Shown: positions 10,582 through 23,200 of the stretch, in pieces
Position numbering within the stretch: position 1 is the first letter of the stretch
How the letters are laid out: every line of letters starts with the position of its first letter
Assembly (NCBI GenBank): GCA_047967505.1
Contig: CM106540.1
Reading direction: 5' to 3' (one strand)
Source: Dipteris shenzhenensis
Lineage: Eukaryota; Polypodiophyta; Polypodiopsida; Gleicheniales
DNA length: 64,000 nucleotides
The notes under the pieces: generated by a model
Database searches by the model: none
The model's input: the letters and a program-made list of their open reading frames with translations, nothing else
Told to the model about the DNA's origin: nothing
Position numbers and translations under genes: made by a program

Positions 10582-12506
10582 TTTTGCCAAATAAACTCAA
10601 AAATACAGCAAACTGAACAAGTAAAATCCCTTCATGGGATGTAAGATGCACAAGTAAAATCTGCAACAGTCCCAAAATGCTTGTACACTACCAAATTGCA
10701 TCAGAATGCTAAAAGCCCCAATTTCTTCAGGGAAGTTGCATCCAAAAGAGGGCAAATTGCCTGAAAGCCCCAAAAATGCAAGAAATTGCTATGTAAAGCA
10801 AAAAGCCCCAAATTTTTGCAAGAAATTGCAAATTGACTAAAAGCCCCAATTTGCAATTTATCTGCAAAAAGAACCTAATTCTACTGCCTTTGTGCGCAAA
10901 TGAGCACACCCTCGATCCCAAAATGCACCTGCAGGCAACTTATTTTTCTATATGGACATTTTACATTCCATGCATGTTCGATATTCCTTCAATATGTATG
11001 GAATAAGCATGGTGCCTCTCTTATTTGCAATAAATTTGTGTGTTCCGTTTTCAAAAAACAGGTCTGCATTTTAAAAAGAATTCGCTCACAAGAGAAACAA
11101 TCATAACACATGATGTCTTTGATTATTTCCATACATCTCAATACGTTCCTTGATTGATTTCCAAACACAAATATGTATTTTGTCGTATCTACATTTATGT
11201 CTACAATAATACATCTTTTTCTTTTCTTTTGCTCTGTTTGAATGTTTGTGCTTCTTCAATGTCACATGAGTGGACTGATTGGATCCGTTTGTTGTCATTG
11301 TGTTTGATTCTTTCTTGGAATAACTTCTTTCTATGGTGGTTGTTTCTAAGGTCCCTTACTTCTTGCATGATTATGTGCATGGACATCTTGATGCTTGGGA
11401 CCACATCCTTGAAAATGCTAGCTATATTAAGGTTTTTGTTTTCATTATTTGCATAATTTCTAACAATTTTCTTTCTAGATAGCTTGTACAAAACTTTTTC
11501 TTGTTGAAAGCTTTTGTAAACATGCATGGGATGATGAACACGTTCGGCTAATCCACAATTAGTTGGATTATAGTCAGATTTGATGCAGAAATATCTATGC
11601 ATTTCTTATAAGTAATAAATTGTTATTATTATCAAAGATTTTGATATTAAAGTTAGACAATTTAACTAATGTCTCATACACAAATCAATCCAAAGGACAA
11701 ACTGTAAACATGTCATTATTCAAGTTTTGTAAATATTCTTAAATTTAGTTTATGCTTGGATAAGTTGTAGAAATACAATTTTCACTCATCCATTCATCAT
11801 AGGTATTGCCACCCTCAACAAAAAAACTTGTGAGTTCTTTTGTCTTTTCATTTATTGTTTTTTTAAATGCTTCTACTATTATATGGAAGTTTAGACTGTA
11901 CAAAAACAAGTGAATATACACTTATTTCTTAGGAATTGTATATAAAATAAGAATTGAATGTATAATTGGTGTTAGAAGCATAAATGTCCATGATGTTAAT
12001 GAACTTTGAAAGTTTAGGCACATGAAATCATGAGCATTATATTAAAATTTTGCTAAAATAAAATATTGCAAGTGTATGACAAAAATAAGTTTAAGTGAAA
12101 TATAAATTTAATTTCACAACTTCAATGTGAATGTAAACCTGAACAACAAAATATTGAATCACAAAAGTAGATTAGAAAATAAGTGTTTTGCAACCAATGA
12201 GTTCAAAATAGAAAACTTGGAAACTTTGCATTCTGCAAACAACAAGGTTGCCAGCGGACATAGAGGACTATCTCCTTGTTTGTTTTCCAAAGCAAAGCCC
12301 TCAATTTTGGCACGTGAAAGTTCCCCAACAACAGCACCTTGGCGTTGCAACTACAAGGAACTTGAGTTTTGCACATTTGCAAGGATTGACCACTGTACTC
12401 ATCGAATCTAACCTCCTCATGAAAGAATACTTCTTAAGAGCATAGGGTTGGTGATGCAACACCTTTCTCCTTAGATCCTCCAAATTGTCCCAAGTTCTGA
12501 TACCAA
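10582..12506. other. Gene-poor spacer: copia A leader and AT-rich DNA
   Basis: Positions 10582-10900 are probably copia A leader and include four spaced copies of an AAAGCCCCAA-type motif (near 10709, 10763, 10799 and 10838). From 10920 to 12120 the DNA is AT-rich. The one notable open frame is 11201-11602 on the minus strand. I recognise no host gene here. Confidence 0.6.
11201..11602 (-). CDS. Unidentified 133-residue open frame
   Basis: An ATG-started frame of 133 codons lies in AT-rich DNA, where chance frames of this length are uncommon. The product is Lys/Asn/His-rich, with no motif or domain I recognise, no signal peptide and no membrane segment. It could be a decayed element ORF or chance. 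Confidence that it is a gene is low. Confidence 0.15.
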   Translation of the reverse strand: MHRYFCIKSDYNPTNCGLAERVHHPMHVYKSFQQEKVLYKLSRKKIVRNYANNENKNLNIASIFKDVVPSIKMSMHIIMQEVRDLRNNHHRKKLFQERIKHNDNKRIQSVHSCDIEEAQTFKQSKRKEKDVLL

Positions 12507-12899
12507 TGTAATATAATCCATACAAAGATGGTTGTCAGCTTTGACTCCACCATGGGTCTTCAAAAGGTCCCGTCTCTCTATTCTTATTCGTTGAACTCTC
12601 TATGAGTTCTCTTCTCTTTGGCTCTACTTAGCTAGAGATTTTTCCATAACCCTCCCCCGTGCCCACTGTATGCCAAAAGTGGCTTAGTCTTATGGTGCCA
12701 TGTGTCCCCCAAGGAATGCTTCCAATAAAGTCCTCCCCATAGACTTCCCTTTGCAACTTATCATTAATGTTTGAGTCTAAGGATGACCTAGACTCAAACG
12801 CTTTATGCCCCACTTATGCAAACATTGTCCAGCCCTCTTGGTTTCCTGTGTCGCCACATGACTCCGCAATGAGCTTTTGCGATTATGGCTGACATAACA
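12507..12899 (-). repeat. Candidate LTR with adjacent primer-binding site
   Basis: The 393 bp segment starts TGTAATATAA and ends CATAACA on the plus strand. Directly left, GTTCTGATACCA (12494-12505) is the reverse complement of TGGTATCAGAAC, one base from the initiator tRNA-Met PBS TGGTATCAGAGC. That makes it a 5' LTR of a minus-strand element whose body lay to the left, with no recognisable coding sequence left. A purine-rich AAGAGAAGG (minus strand) at the other edge resembles a PPT. No second copy was found in the window. Confidence 0.5.
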
Positions 12900-14997
12900 C
12901 CTTCTCTTGTTATTTTTGGCTTGCACAAGTGGAAGTCGCAAAGATCTTGAAGCTTTAGTATTCATCATCAAGGTAATAGTTTCAAATAATTGCTAAGTGA
13001 AGCAGAAAGACACTAGAGGTGGTTTCTTTAGTTCGCTTATGACTTGCAATAAAAGATAAAACTCTAGCTCATTTGCATGATTGAGCGGGCTAAGTAGAAG
13101 AATTAGGACTTGCATCAATGCTTGAGGAAGATTGGCCAACTTCACCAAAGGATCAAAGGAGAGGCCAAGCTGGCCTTAGAATCCTAAAGAGCTAGAAAAA
13201 AAATTGGTAGAGAGAGTAGAACATGACTAGCAAAGGCTATTGATAAAAGTTGCCTCAAGGAACTCAAGTCAGTCGAGGCTAAGGCGAAAGGTTCTTAAGG
13301 GAGTTGAGAGGAGATTAGTGTAGAGCTCATGGAGAGCTTGAGTGGAGAACAGCATTGCATAGAGGTAGCAACAAGGTAGTTCATTTTCACAAGGGCAAGA
13401 AATCTCACGAAGAATTGTTGTCAAGAAAGCTACACAATGGCTCATATGGGTTGAAATGTTGTAAACTCTTGCAAGTGAGCTTGGTATTTAGCCTAGCAAG
13501 CCAATTAGGTGGATTAATAGCACAAATTCCCACATTGAAGATGGGAGGTGAACAGCTGGTGATAGGACATGTAATGAAGAAGCAAGAAGGTTGAAGGAGA
13601 GGAAGATGACAGAACATTGGAGAAGATTAAGGATGAAGAAGATAGGAAACCTGTGTTATAAGGATGAAGAAGGTAGGAAACCTATGTTTGAGATTTTGCA
13701 AAAGGGCCTCAATGTGTTAATCCCTCCAAAAATATTCTTTATAGCCTTATTATGCATTCATCCTATTTGTATATCTTGTGGGCTCGCGGTAAGAATTTTG
13801 GACTTTGAGCAAGAGTATAGTGCAAGTTCAGAGGACATTTTTGCCCAACATGGGAGAATACTCTAGCCCAGATAGGTCAAGTATTTGAAGGATCCATGCT
13901 CCAAAATCCATTATCGTCGAGCTATAATCAAATCTTGGCCTCCAATGTCATAGGTGATCTTAGCAAGTCCTTAGAAAATTACCTTTAACTTGTGTTTTTA
14001 AATCTTCTTTGCAAACGTGAAAGGCTAAAATAGCATCTTTTCTACCCTTTGGCATAAATGGCATCAAATCTGGATCTGTTAAACAAGATCATTCTCTGTA
14101 TCATTCTAGATCATTCTCTGTAAGAGTTAAAGGCCAAAATAGCACTTTGTTTTTATATCTGGCATAAATGGCACCAAGAAGGCATAACTTTTTGCCCATA
14201 GCTTGGAATATAGATCTATTTAAAGTACATCAAACAGCACATCTTTCTCTTCAACAAGTTTTCTCCATCAATACTTTTCAAAAACTTAGTGGAGGGTGAC
14301 ACTAGTAGACCGATGATCAAGTGTGCATGACATATATATGTGCAATCCAAGTGCTTGAGTCACTAGGAGGTGATAATAGTAGTAAATTTCATGTGCCAGA
14401 GACACTTTAGTGTTTCTTAGTATAATAACTCCTACATGTGGAAATGTTGGATTGGGGCCCATATTCCAAGGATGCTACACTTTTTAGCCTCAAAGATTTA
14501 GGTAGTAACATGTCAAAATCTTTACGGTTTGCATGCGAATCTATAATGTCTAACACCACTTGGAGAGGAAGGGCTTCCCTATTCTCCACAAAGACTCCTC
14601 CCACTTGCTTTTACACTCACTAGAAAAGGAGTATGTCATAGGGATGACCTCTAGAATAGTGACCTTATATGGAAGGATTGTTGATCTATGAGAAGGGAAT
14701 TTACACATGATCACCAAGCTTTTACATTGCATGATCAACAATGAGCTTGTTACTATAATTGAAAAAGGGGTGTGAATGCCAAACCACTTGTAGGTTCTTA
14801 AAGTACACTGATTGATTGGGATGAAATGGGCTACTAAACTTAGCAATCTCACAGTCATTCTATGAATAAACAACCATAAACTGGTCCTTGGAAAGTAGTA
14901 GTGCATGGTCCTCAAGCTGCACTCCACAATATAACCCTAAAATTCTATAGGCACCACTTTAGAAAAGGTAGTGCATCTAGCCTAACCACATGCTTAT
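12900..14997. other. Gene-poor spacer
   Basis: No domain is recognisable on either strand. A diverged direct repeat links 14021-14073 with 14129-14176 (CTAAAATAGCA... GGCATAAATGGCA). Short open frames (13355-13594 +, 13591-13866 +, 14550-14927 -) show no family motif and are probably chance or very old element remains. Confidence 0.5.
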
Positions 14998-15307
14998 TGT
15001 TGACAACCCGTACCTTGTAGTGGTGCCGTTTATGATAGAACCATTTTTTAAGCTTGTTATAAGTACGCAGGAGAAGCTTTGTCATGTCAAGTATGAGGCA
15101 TTTGGTGGGATGATTTGGGTGCCACCTTGTGACTTGCTGGATAAGAAAGGTTAGGACTGGCTATTTCTCCATGGACTAGCCCACACTGGGTGAACCACGT
15201 ATATCATTGTCTCTTTTTCTCTTCCATTCTGTGCTCATTCTGTACTGTTTATATTACACATTCCTCTTCTTGTATTGTTGTCCCGTTATTATGTTCCTCC
15301 TAACAAC

Positions 15308-15319
15308 TGGTATCAGAGC
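15308..15319 (+). other. Primer-binding site (initiator tRNA-Met type)
   Basis: TGGTATCAGAGC is an exact match to the common plant LTR-retrotransposon PBS, two bases after the candidate LTR end at 15305. Confidence 0.75.
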
Positions 15320-15380
15320 GTTTGTTTGAGCAACATCCATTGACTCGTTAGGAAGGAGGTTCTTAGTTTGAGTGGGAGCA

Positions 15381-15551
15381 ATGACGAAAGAAGGCAAGAA
15401 GGAGGTTTCTCACGCACCGCCCAAGAAACCTCAAACACAAAGATATCCTCTCCTAAAAAAAGAGGATTATGAAAAGGCCAAGCAAGAAAGTCTTTGTTTT
15501 GAATGTTTGGGCAAAGATCATGCTTCTTGGAATTGCCCTAAAAATAAATAG
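15381..15551 (+). pseudogene. Gag fragment with CCHC zinc knuckle
   Basis: An ATG at 15381 opens a 56-codon frame with a Lys/Pro-rich N terminus and the knuckle CFECLGKDHASWNC (CX2CX4HX4C, about 15498-15539). It ends at TAG 15549-15551, after which the same frame continues about 20 codons. The knuckle binds RNA in gag proteins. The short frame and the stop mark it as a remnant. Confidence 0.7.
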
Positions 15552-15885
15552 GTGGGAGCTAAAGGCCCAAATAAACCTCCACAAAAAAAAGTACCCGTGG
15601 TGCAGGTGTAATTGCCAAATGGTATTGTAAAGTACACTAAGGTAGAGGTTTATCATGAGGGCAACACCCACATGTGCTATCTATCATCAGCAATATGGCA
15701 TCCCACTTTTGGCCCTCATGATTTAATGAGGATGCATGGAAAGATTAAGGTGCAAAGGGTAAGAATTATGGTCTTCAACTACTCATTAGTTAAAAAATTA
15801 AAGTTGTCTGAGAGCCAAGTGCCCATAAATATGTGGTCTCTTTGGCAAAGGGTAGTGATAAAAAGGTTTGGGACACCATGATTCA

Positions 15886-16100
15886 TGGTGTGGCAATGGT
15901 GGAATTTCAAGGCTATCAAGATGCCTTGGATTTTCAAATCATGCGTCTCGATCAAACAAATGTTGTTCTTGGTCGATAATGGTTGTATAGTCTTGGGCAT
16001 AGTTTGCAATGGAGTTATTTAAATATTTCCATTATGTTTGAAAAAGATGGTAGAGTCTTCTAGATTCAAGGAGAACATGATGCGCCCAACTCTCCCCTAA
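15886..16100 (+). pseudogene. Retropepsin-like C-terminal fragment (gypsy type)
   Basis: One frame, broken by TAA and TAG, reads QIMRLDQTNVVLGR, then WLYSLGHSLQWSY, then a segment ending IQGEHDAP. The LG-x-x-WL pattern followed by a conserved W and an F-E/D-G-R strand resembles the C-terminal half of Ty3/gypsy proteases. The catalytic DSG/DTG motif is not seen upstream. The call is by pattern only. Confidence 0.5.
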
Positions 16101-16158
16101 AAAGACGGTAGAGTCTTCTAAATTCAAGGAGAACATGATGCCCCAACTCTACCCTTAT
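16043..16158. repeat. 58 bp-offset tandem duplication
   Basis: The segment from AAAGATGG at 16043 recurs from AAAGACGG at 16101 with few differences (GATGCGCCCAACTCT versus GATGCCCCAACTCT). It lies at the end of the protease-like fragment. Confidence 0.8.
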
Positions 16159-16411
16159 TTGTTCAATGGAATTGGAACGACTTCTACAATGACAACAATG
16201 CAAGGTAAACCTCTGTGAACTTACTTTTATTGGTGTTTTTTTGTTGCTATGTTTGAAAGAAATAAATTTTCTCTTGATTTGATTAAAAAGTATGAATCTT
16301 TGTTTAACGATTTAATGGTTGAATTTAAAGATGGTTTCTCCATTGATTTCCAAATGGTTACCTTCTGAGTGAGATGTAGATCATAAAATAGACATTATTC
16401 TTGGATCTACA

Positions 16412-18337
16412 TGTTGGAATATGAAGCCAAAGTGAGTCAAAAATAAGTGTACTAGGTGTCTAGGGGGTGTTTTATAGTCTAGTGAGTCCTAGACATGCCA
16501 CATGTAATATTGGGAGTTATATCATGTACACTATGGCTTTCTAGAGTCTAGTGTCACACTATATAGTGTTGTACTTGTCTTGAGTCATTTACATTAGTCA
16601 ACATCAAGCCTTATATCATGTGAGTATTTGGTTATCATTGCATAGCACTTGTTCTTTCATTTGCTTTCCATTTTGCCTTTCCATTATGCTTTCCATATTT
16701 CCATTCTGTTCCTAGTTAGCTTGGTATCAGAGCCACCTCCAAGAGGTTGAGGTAAGAGAGTAGCCATGAAGCTGCCTTCCCTCCTCATTGGAAGGTCCTC
16801 TCTTCCACTTGGAGGGCTAGCCTCTCCTCCTCTCCTTCCTTGAACACTCCCTCTTCTTCCTTCGCCTCCCCACCTTGAGCTCCTCTCCTCCTACCCAAGC
16901 CTTGCCTCTAGCTACTCCATCGACCTGCAAATAGGCCATACAGCCCGCTGTAAGCAGGCCATACAGCCGGCTGCAAGCAGGCCATACAATCCGTACGAAA
17001 TGTACGGACTATTTTTGTAAAGTGCTTGCCTGTCCATACAGTCTACCCACCTCCCCGTACACTTGCTACCCACACAACTCTAGCTCCACGCTGCCCACAC
17101 TGCTGCTGTTGCCCACGCAGCTATAGCTCCATGTTACCGATGCTGCTGCTGTTCTTGCTGCCCACGCAGCTCTAGCTCTTGCTGCCCACGTAACTATGCT
17201 CCAAACTTCCTCTCACTTCAGTAGCCCACGCAGCACCCCACGTTATCTCCAGCTTGTCTCTGTCCTGCAACAGACCCTCTTCTCTGCCCATCCCGTCAAC
17301 AAGTGAAGCTGCTCCGAGCTTGATGTGAGTTCCAAACACTTCCCAACCTCTCCGATTACCGCCTTGATTGTCCTTGGTGCGTGAGCTCCACTTTTGACAG
17401 ACTTGCTGAGTGCTCGTAACACCTCCGACCTCTACTTCGACTTCGGTGACTCTCCCTTAGCCATTTTGAGAGTCACTATGTGAGTGCTCCATCTAGCTAC
17501 CCCATGGACTTCACCGACATATCTTTTGGGGCATTCTTGCCTTACACTTCATTGACATCGTCATCGAACTCGCAAGGATGTGCGCACATATGCATTAGCT
17601 ACTTGGAGGACATCTCTTACTCCTAAGAGATCTATTTTTATTATTCCTACAGCTTGATGTATTTTGAGGTCCTCTGCCCTGGGTAGTCCCCCTAAAATGA
17701 TACGTATTGAGTGTTTGGTTTTCATTGACTCTAAAGGTCCTCTGCCTTGGATAGTCCTCCTAAAAAGATGTATTGGTTTTCCTATTTTTTTGGTATGTGG
17801 CTTCCTAACATGTCCTGTTATGAAGCCAAGGGGGGATCTACTCTGGGAGCCATATGTATTGGCATTGATAGGTCTATTTGTTTATCAGGCTTGGCTTGAG
17901 AGTTCCAGGATGTTGGTGCATTGGTCTCCTAGACCTCTGAGTTGGTCATGCATCCATGCATGATGAGCCTCTAAGCCATGCTAGATGAGATTTCTATGTT
18001 GTGCTCACTAGCCTCTGAGCCATGCTCACTTGCCTCTGAGATTGTGTGGGAACCATGTCTAGTTCTAGACCGGCATGCACAGTTCTGATGACCATCATTG
18101 TCATGTTCTATTCTTGGTTCCATTCCAGTAGTCTCTCACCTTGCCTTCATGGAGGAGTGTTGGAATATGAAGCCAAAGTGAGTCAAAAATGAGTTTACTA
18201 GGTGTCTAGGGGGTGTTTTATAGTCTAGTGAGTCCTAGACATGCCATGTGTCATATTGGGAGTTATCCCATATACACTATGGCTTTCTAGAGTCTAGTGT
18301 CACACTATATAGTGTTGTACTTGTCTTGAGTCATTTA
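16412..18337 (+). mobile_element. Short non-autonomous LTR retrotransposon (TRIM/LARD-like)
   Basis: A sequence starting TGTTGGAATATGAAGCC at 16412 recurs at 18158 with high similarity for about 180 bp, giving two LTR copies in the same orientation. The right copy is truncated at 18337. A PBS (TGGTATCAGAGCC) lies near 16720 after the left copy, and ATGGAGGAG just before 18158 serves as PPT. The roughly 1.4 kb internal region has no pol domain; it holds a GC-rich stretch with repeated GCCCACGCAGCT units (about 17090-17230) and a duplicated GTCCTCTGCC..GG.TAGTCC segment (17670-17760). It must have moved with proteins from another element. Confidence 0.75.
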
Positions 18338-20068
18338 GCCTGACAGCGAGTGCTGCAGTAAGGCAGCCACGTGGGCAGCTATGTAGGCTGCCACACGCGC
18401 CACAGCCCAGGCCAGCCATGTGGGCTGGTAAGACAAACCTGTGGGCTAGAAAATCCTGCAAACAGGCACGGGTTTGCGGCAGGCCTGGGGAATTTAGCGT
18501 AATGAAGGGGTCTCCATGGAGGCAACAGTCGGGGCACAAATAGGGTCAGCCTGCAGGCATCCGTTGGAGGTCCGTAATACATACAAACAGCCTATTCCAG
18601 GGTGAGGGCTGCCTTGCCCTCACCTATACAAAGGGGCTAGAACATGCAGGTTGGCCTGCTGGTCAGCTATTCCAGGGTGTGAGGACTGTCTTGCCCTCAA
18701 GAAGTATGTTTTGACCTAAAAAGCAGATTCAAAAGATGACAAATAAACATATATCACTATCAGTAAACACCTAACAGATACATATCAATGACAAGTGGGC
18801 TAGAAAGTCCTGCAAACAGGCACGGGTTTGGGGCATTTAGCGTACTGAGGGGGTCTCCATGGAGCAACAGTCGAGGGACATCCAAAAAATGAGCAGGCTT
18901 TCCTCTGGCAAAGCTTCAACCCATGTATTCAGCACGGCTGCCTGCCTTGAAGCTCACAGATGTTCATATTCCAAGGAAACTTTGAACACTTAATAGGCAT
19001 GAAAATAGGACAGAAAGATAATTGTAAGTATTGCCGCTGCAGGTGCTATATATAAAGATGTCAAAGTAGTAAGAAACACAGGACCATGCTAATCTTTTCA
19101 CACTTTACAAAGATAAGCACCAAAGAGTGGAGGTGATCTTTCTACATTCTCATGCCAATCATAACCCCTATAGGGACACATTTTCATTGTTTCTGCATGC
19201 TCACCAACAAAGACTCACAAGAAAACAGTTGCTTTGAGTAACTTATTACCACTACATCACCTAAATCACAAGAATCAATGAAGCACAGAAATTTTGCTAT
19301 TTGAGCTGCATGATAAGATCCCAGAATGGTAGATTATCAAGAACCAAAGCAATCAACAATAATATGTTAAGACAAAAGACGGCAAGAAGCTGCAGTCAAA
19401 AACCAATTGATAGTCACATTTGTTCTGAGGTCATCTACTCTCTGAAACGAGTAAAATGGGTAGTCTTGGCCACACCACTACTTTCTTTGGCGGGCCTGTA
19501 CCAGCATTGGGGACCTAAAGAACTTAAAAGCTTGTCGTCAGAGACATCAAATTTACTGCCCATGACACTGTGCTAGGCGTACTTCGTCTCTGCAGAAAGC
19601 TCATTATCAGAAAGTCCTCTTTAGCTGATTGTTGTAAAGCTCTACCGGAAGGTTAACTCAGCCCAGCATTGAGCAAACTCTATTTAGACAAAAAGACTCA
19701 ATATAAAACTTGTATTACCATTCAAGTTCCATATCACTTCAACTTTGCTTCAAAAGGAAACAGGCACATTTCAAGTGACCAAAAGCTTCAGATTTTGGAA
19801 AGCCCCAGATAGTAAAAACAAACCTGTGATTTACTTTGAAGTGTTTACAGGAATGAGAAATGTATTTCTGGACTTGAATAAATTGTTTGATAAGCAGCAT
19901 AAGATAAATTGTTCTAATAAGCAGCATAAAGCAGTCTATCTTCAAAGGAAACCTCCACTGCCATAACATTGAAAGCTAGATTGAAAACACAGCTCAAAGA
20001 GATATATGTCAACCCATCCCTGACACCTGTTGAACTCTTTTGAAAACTACCTAGCAGAAATACAGCAT
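18338..20068. other. Repeat-bearing spacer and BUD31 3' flank
   Basis: A GC-rich block at 18338-18700 contains a segment (GGGCTAGAAAATCCTGCAAA.. to ..CTCCATGGAG.CAACAGTCG, about 18439-18535) that recurs at about 18796-18870. From about 19300 to 20068 lies the region downstream of the BUD31 stop on the minus strand; its 3'UTR must begin here, but I could not place a convincing polyadenylation signal. Confidence 0.5.
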
Positions 20069-20224
20069 TCAATCTCCACTGGCACAACCCCTGCATCCGC
20101 AATGCACGCACTCAATAACTTTCTCCTCCCTCAGGTGCTTGGGCACCCGACATACGCAGGTTGTGCCAAAGTTATGGTCTCGAGGCTGAATACAACGCAA
20201 GCAGCAGAGCCGTTCATAGCCAGG
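20069..20224 (-). CDS. BUD31: BUD31 exon 3 (zinc-cluster C terminus)
   Basis: The acceptor GTCATGCAG ends at 20225. The exon codes [19 protein letters not shown] through [13 protein letters not shown] and stops at TGA (complement 20069-20071). It has no Met, so an ATG-based ORF search misses it. All the cysteines expected for the zinc cluster are present. Phase 0 matches the exon 2 donor. Confidence 0.95.
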   Translation of the reverse strand, partial: PGYERLCCLRCIQPRDHNFGTTCVCRVPKHLREEKVIECVHCGCRGCASGD

Positions 20225-23200
20225 CTGCATGACAAAAACCTTGGGATGTTAGAGATATTGCTGTCTGCTCCACTAGTCTTAAAATAGAGATAGCATGAAA
20301 ATGACACCATGCACATGTGCATACACACATAAATACATAGACCGTTCATCCATATCCATCCAAGAGTGAGTGTGTGTGTGGTGTGGAGCTGCTGTGGTGT
20401 GCGCTGCTGTGGTGTCGAGACGGTGGTGGTGGTGTGTGTAGTGCCTCTCGCAGAGCCTTCCGACGCGGAACCTTTCGACCCATCATCGAAAGAATTCCGA
20501 CAGTGAGCTGCGCGGTCCCAGCTGCCCACAGTATTCCTGAAAGTCCCGTGCCCTTCTGTCAAGGTCCTGTGCCCAGCTCTCCTCGCTGCAAGTCCCGTGC
20601 CCTTCTGTCAAGGTACTGTGCCCAGCCGTTCCAGCGTCGCCGCCCCTAGTTTGATTTCAAACCAACTAGTCTAGTTCGCGTCTTGTCTGGTTACTCCCTC
20701 TCTCGATTGGTTTGTGCCCTGACTGTCAATTCCTTGTTTGTTCGCTATCTGCCCTGACTGTGAATATTCTTCCCGTCTGTTTATTTCGTCTTCACCCTCA
20801 TCTCCCTCTATTTCATAGCTTATTCCCTGACTGCAATTTCAGCGCTGAAATTTCTATTGAATCAAATAGCTTCAACATGTCAGAAATAAATAAGTGTTAT
20901 ACAAAGAGGGCACTCTCTCCAGAACCCAAAAGACAGTCAAGGGAGACTCTGCCCTCCATAGCCCCTTCATCTGAAGATGCTTCCTATGTGTTTGACATGT
21001 TGAATGAGGAATTTCAACAAAGCAGAAGAGAATGGATGTTGCCTGCTACGGAACTCACTTACAAAATGAAGTTGCCTTCTCTTGTGCATCCTCTGAAGAA
21101 GCTCTCTCAGACTGCAATCATCATCTTTTTCCCTGGGAAACTACCTTCGGCTAATGATGTGGGACAATGGGTAAATTCCCTATTAGGTGGCTGCTATGTG
21201 GAAGGAGTATATTTTGCATCTCGAGGGTTTTATGAAGTTCATCTCTTGGATGCCTTGACAAAACAAAAGATGCTTGAAATGTCCCCTTTATTTTTTGGCC
21301 GTCAGATGATGCATATCATGCCTTGGTCTCCTAATAAGGACTATCAGAATCTCATCAAGCACCATTGCCCAGTATGGGTTGAAGTGGTTGATTTCCCATA
21401 TTACATGAGGATGGAGCTTCCTGGCTTGGCAATGACATTGGGACAAGTAATCTGTCCCCCTCGTCCCACAGGTAATAAAAATCGCTTTTGCATCTTATGG
21501 GATACTGATAGACCAACCCCTCCTTCTATTTCTGTTGAGATTGAGGGTGTTAATGTGGAAAAGAAATATTTCACTTTGAAATGGGGAATTTTTGCTGGAG
21601 CTTGTTCTTCTTGTCACAAGTTTGGACACCTAGCTTCTGAGTGTCCCTCTATCCTTCATCCTCCTCCTCCAGCTGCCATTCCCCAGCCATCTAATAAAGG
21701 AGGTCATAAGACTTATGTGGAAAAGACAGAAGCCAAAGGGGCAAAGCCTTCAGTTCATACAGGGAGTCAAGGTATTTCACCTCAAAATAAGGATAAAGGA
21801 AAGGGCAAGCAAGTGGAAAATAATTCATCTTCTCATGAGGGTTGGCACGCTGCAAAGAAGACAGTGCCTCTCAAACAAAGACCTCTCCAATCTTGTAATT
21901 GGGATGGTTCTGCTCCTCCTCTTGGATAACCATCTACCTCTTCTAATAGCCCAATCTCAAAGGCATGGATCAATGCAGTCAAGAAGGGTATTCCGCTTTG
22001 TAAAGAAGATGATCTTGTCATGGAATTGGATTCTGAGGGTCAACAAGACCCTGAGGCAATGACAGAGGCATGATGCCTCCCTTTCTTTTTGAGGATTACT
22101 CATTTCTGGTACATATTTTCATGCGTGCTTCTCTTAAATGTGTTTCTTATAATATACAGGGCCTCTGCAACCCGAAGCATTGGTTCTTTTCAGGATATGA
22201 TATATTTTATGCAGGCTCTCATCAATTCTCTGGGGTGTGCGTTCTAGCCAGACATGATTTGCAGCCCTGTGTAGCATATAATGATCTTGTGGCCGATGGA
22301 TGGTTATCCAATGCATGATCAATGGAGAGATTTTTGAAATTGGTTCCTTGTATGCCTCTCAAACTTCAGCTAGTAGAGCTCGGATGTGGGATTCCATAAA
22401 GCAATATCCTTGGTCCAATAATGCTATACTTCGTGGTGATTTCAATAATTCTCCTCACTGGAAGGACAATACTACTCATAAATCCCAAATGCTACCCTCT
22501 GAAATTCAGCAATGGGAAGATACACTTCATATCTCAGATTTATGGACAGCAACTCATCCTTCAGTTTTTACCATCATAATGCTTTTACAAAGTATTGGGC
22601 AGGGCTTGACAGATTGTATCTTATTCAAGCTCAGAAATATGATGATTATACATGTCAAATGTGGACTGACTATTCTCAACAACTGTCTGATCACACTCCT
22701 CTTTGGCTGAACTTTTCATTTGGTATGCCTATGGATGATATGCAGCTCTCTCCAGTCAGACACTTACAGGTCAATCAATTATATCTTTCTCATAAAGAAT
22801 TCCAACAAATGATTCAATTGGCTTACAGGCCATTGTATCACATTCTTGGGAGGACATTGACTTTGCTTGGAACTCTTTTGTGCATCGCATCCAAAATGTC
22901 ATTAAGGAATATGGAAGATGGTACATGGCAGAAACCAGGCATCATATCCAGTGGGCAAAATCACAAAAGCAGTCCTTGGTACAGATTAGTCATCAAAGGT
23001 CCCTTTTTGCTTCTGAACAGAGTTCATTGTCTTCTGCTTCTTCCATAATTGATGCCAATGATAAACGTAAGCTTTCCAAATGGCAAACATGGGCTAGAGT
23101 TAAGCCATTGCTAGATAAGGACTGTTCCTCAAAATCTTTTGCATACATATAGACAAAGTCAATCTATCATGAGAGTCAAAAAATCAGATGGTACTTGGAC

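Larger units (their letters stand above)
14998..16158 (+). mobile_element. Ty3/gypsy-like remnant: LTR, PBS, gag knuckle and protease
   Basis: A candidate 308 bp LTR (14998-15305, TGTTGACAAC...CTCCTAACA) is followed by a PBS, a gag fragment with a CCHC knuckle, and a retropepsin-like C-terminal segment. The spacing (LTR, two bases, PBS, short leader, gag) is right for a plus-strand LTR retrotransposon. Pol downstream of protease is missing, and the element is cut off before the insertion at 16412. Confidence 0.6.

Noticed and set aside
20131-20562. 143-residue minus ORF (starts MTEGHGTF)
   Set aside because: It overlaps BUD31 exon 3 in a different frame; the exon 3 frame has the conserved protein.
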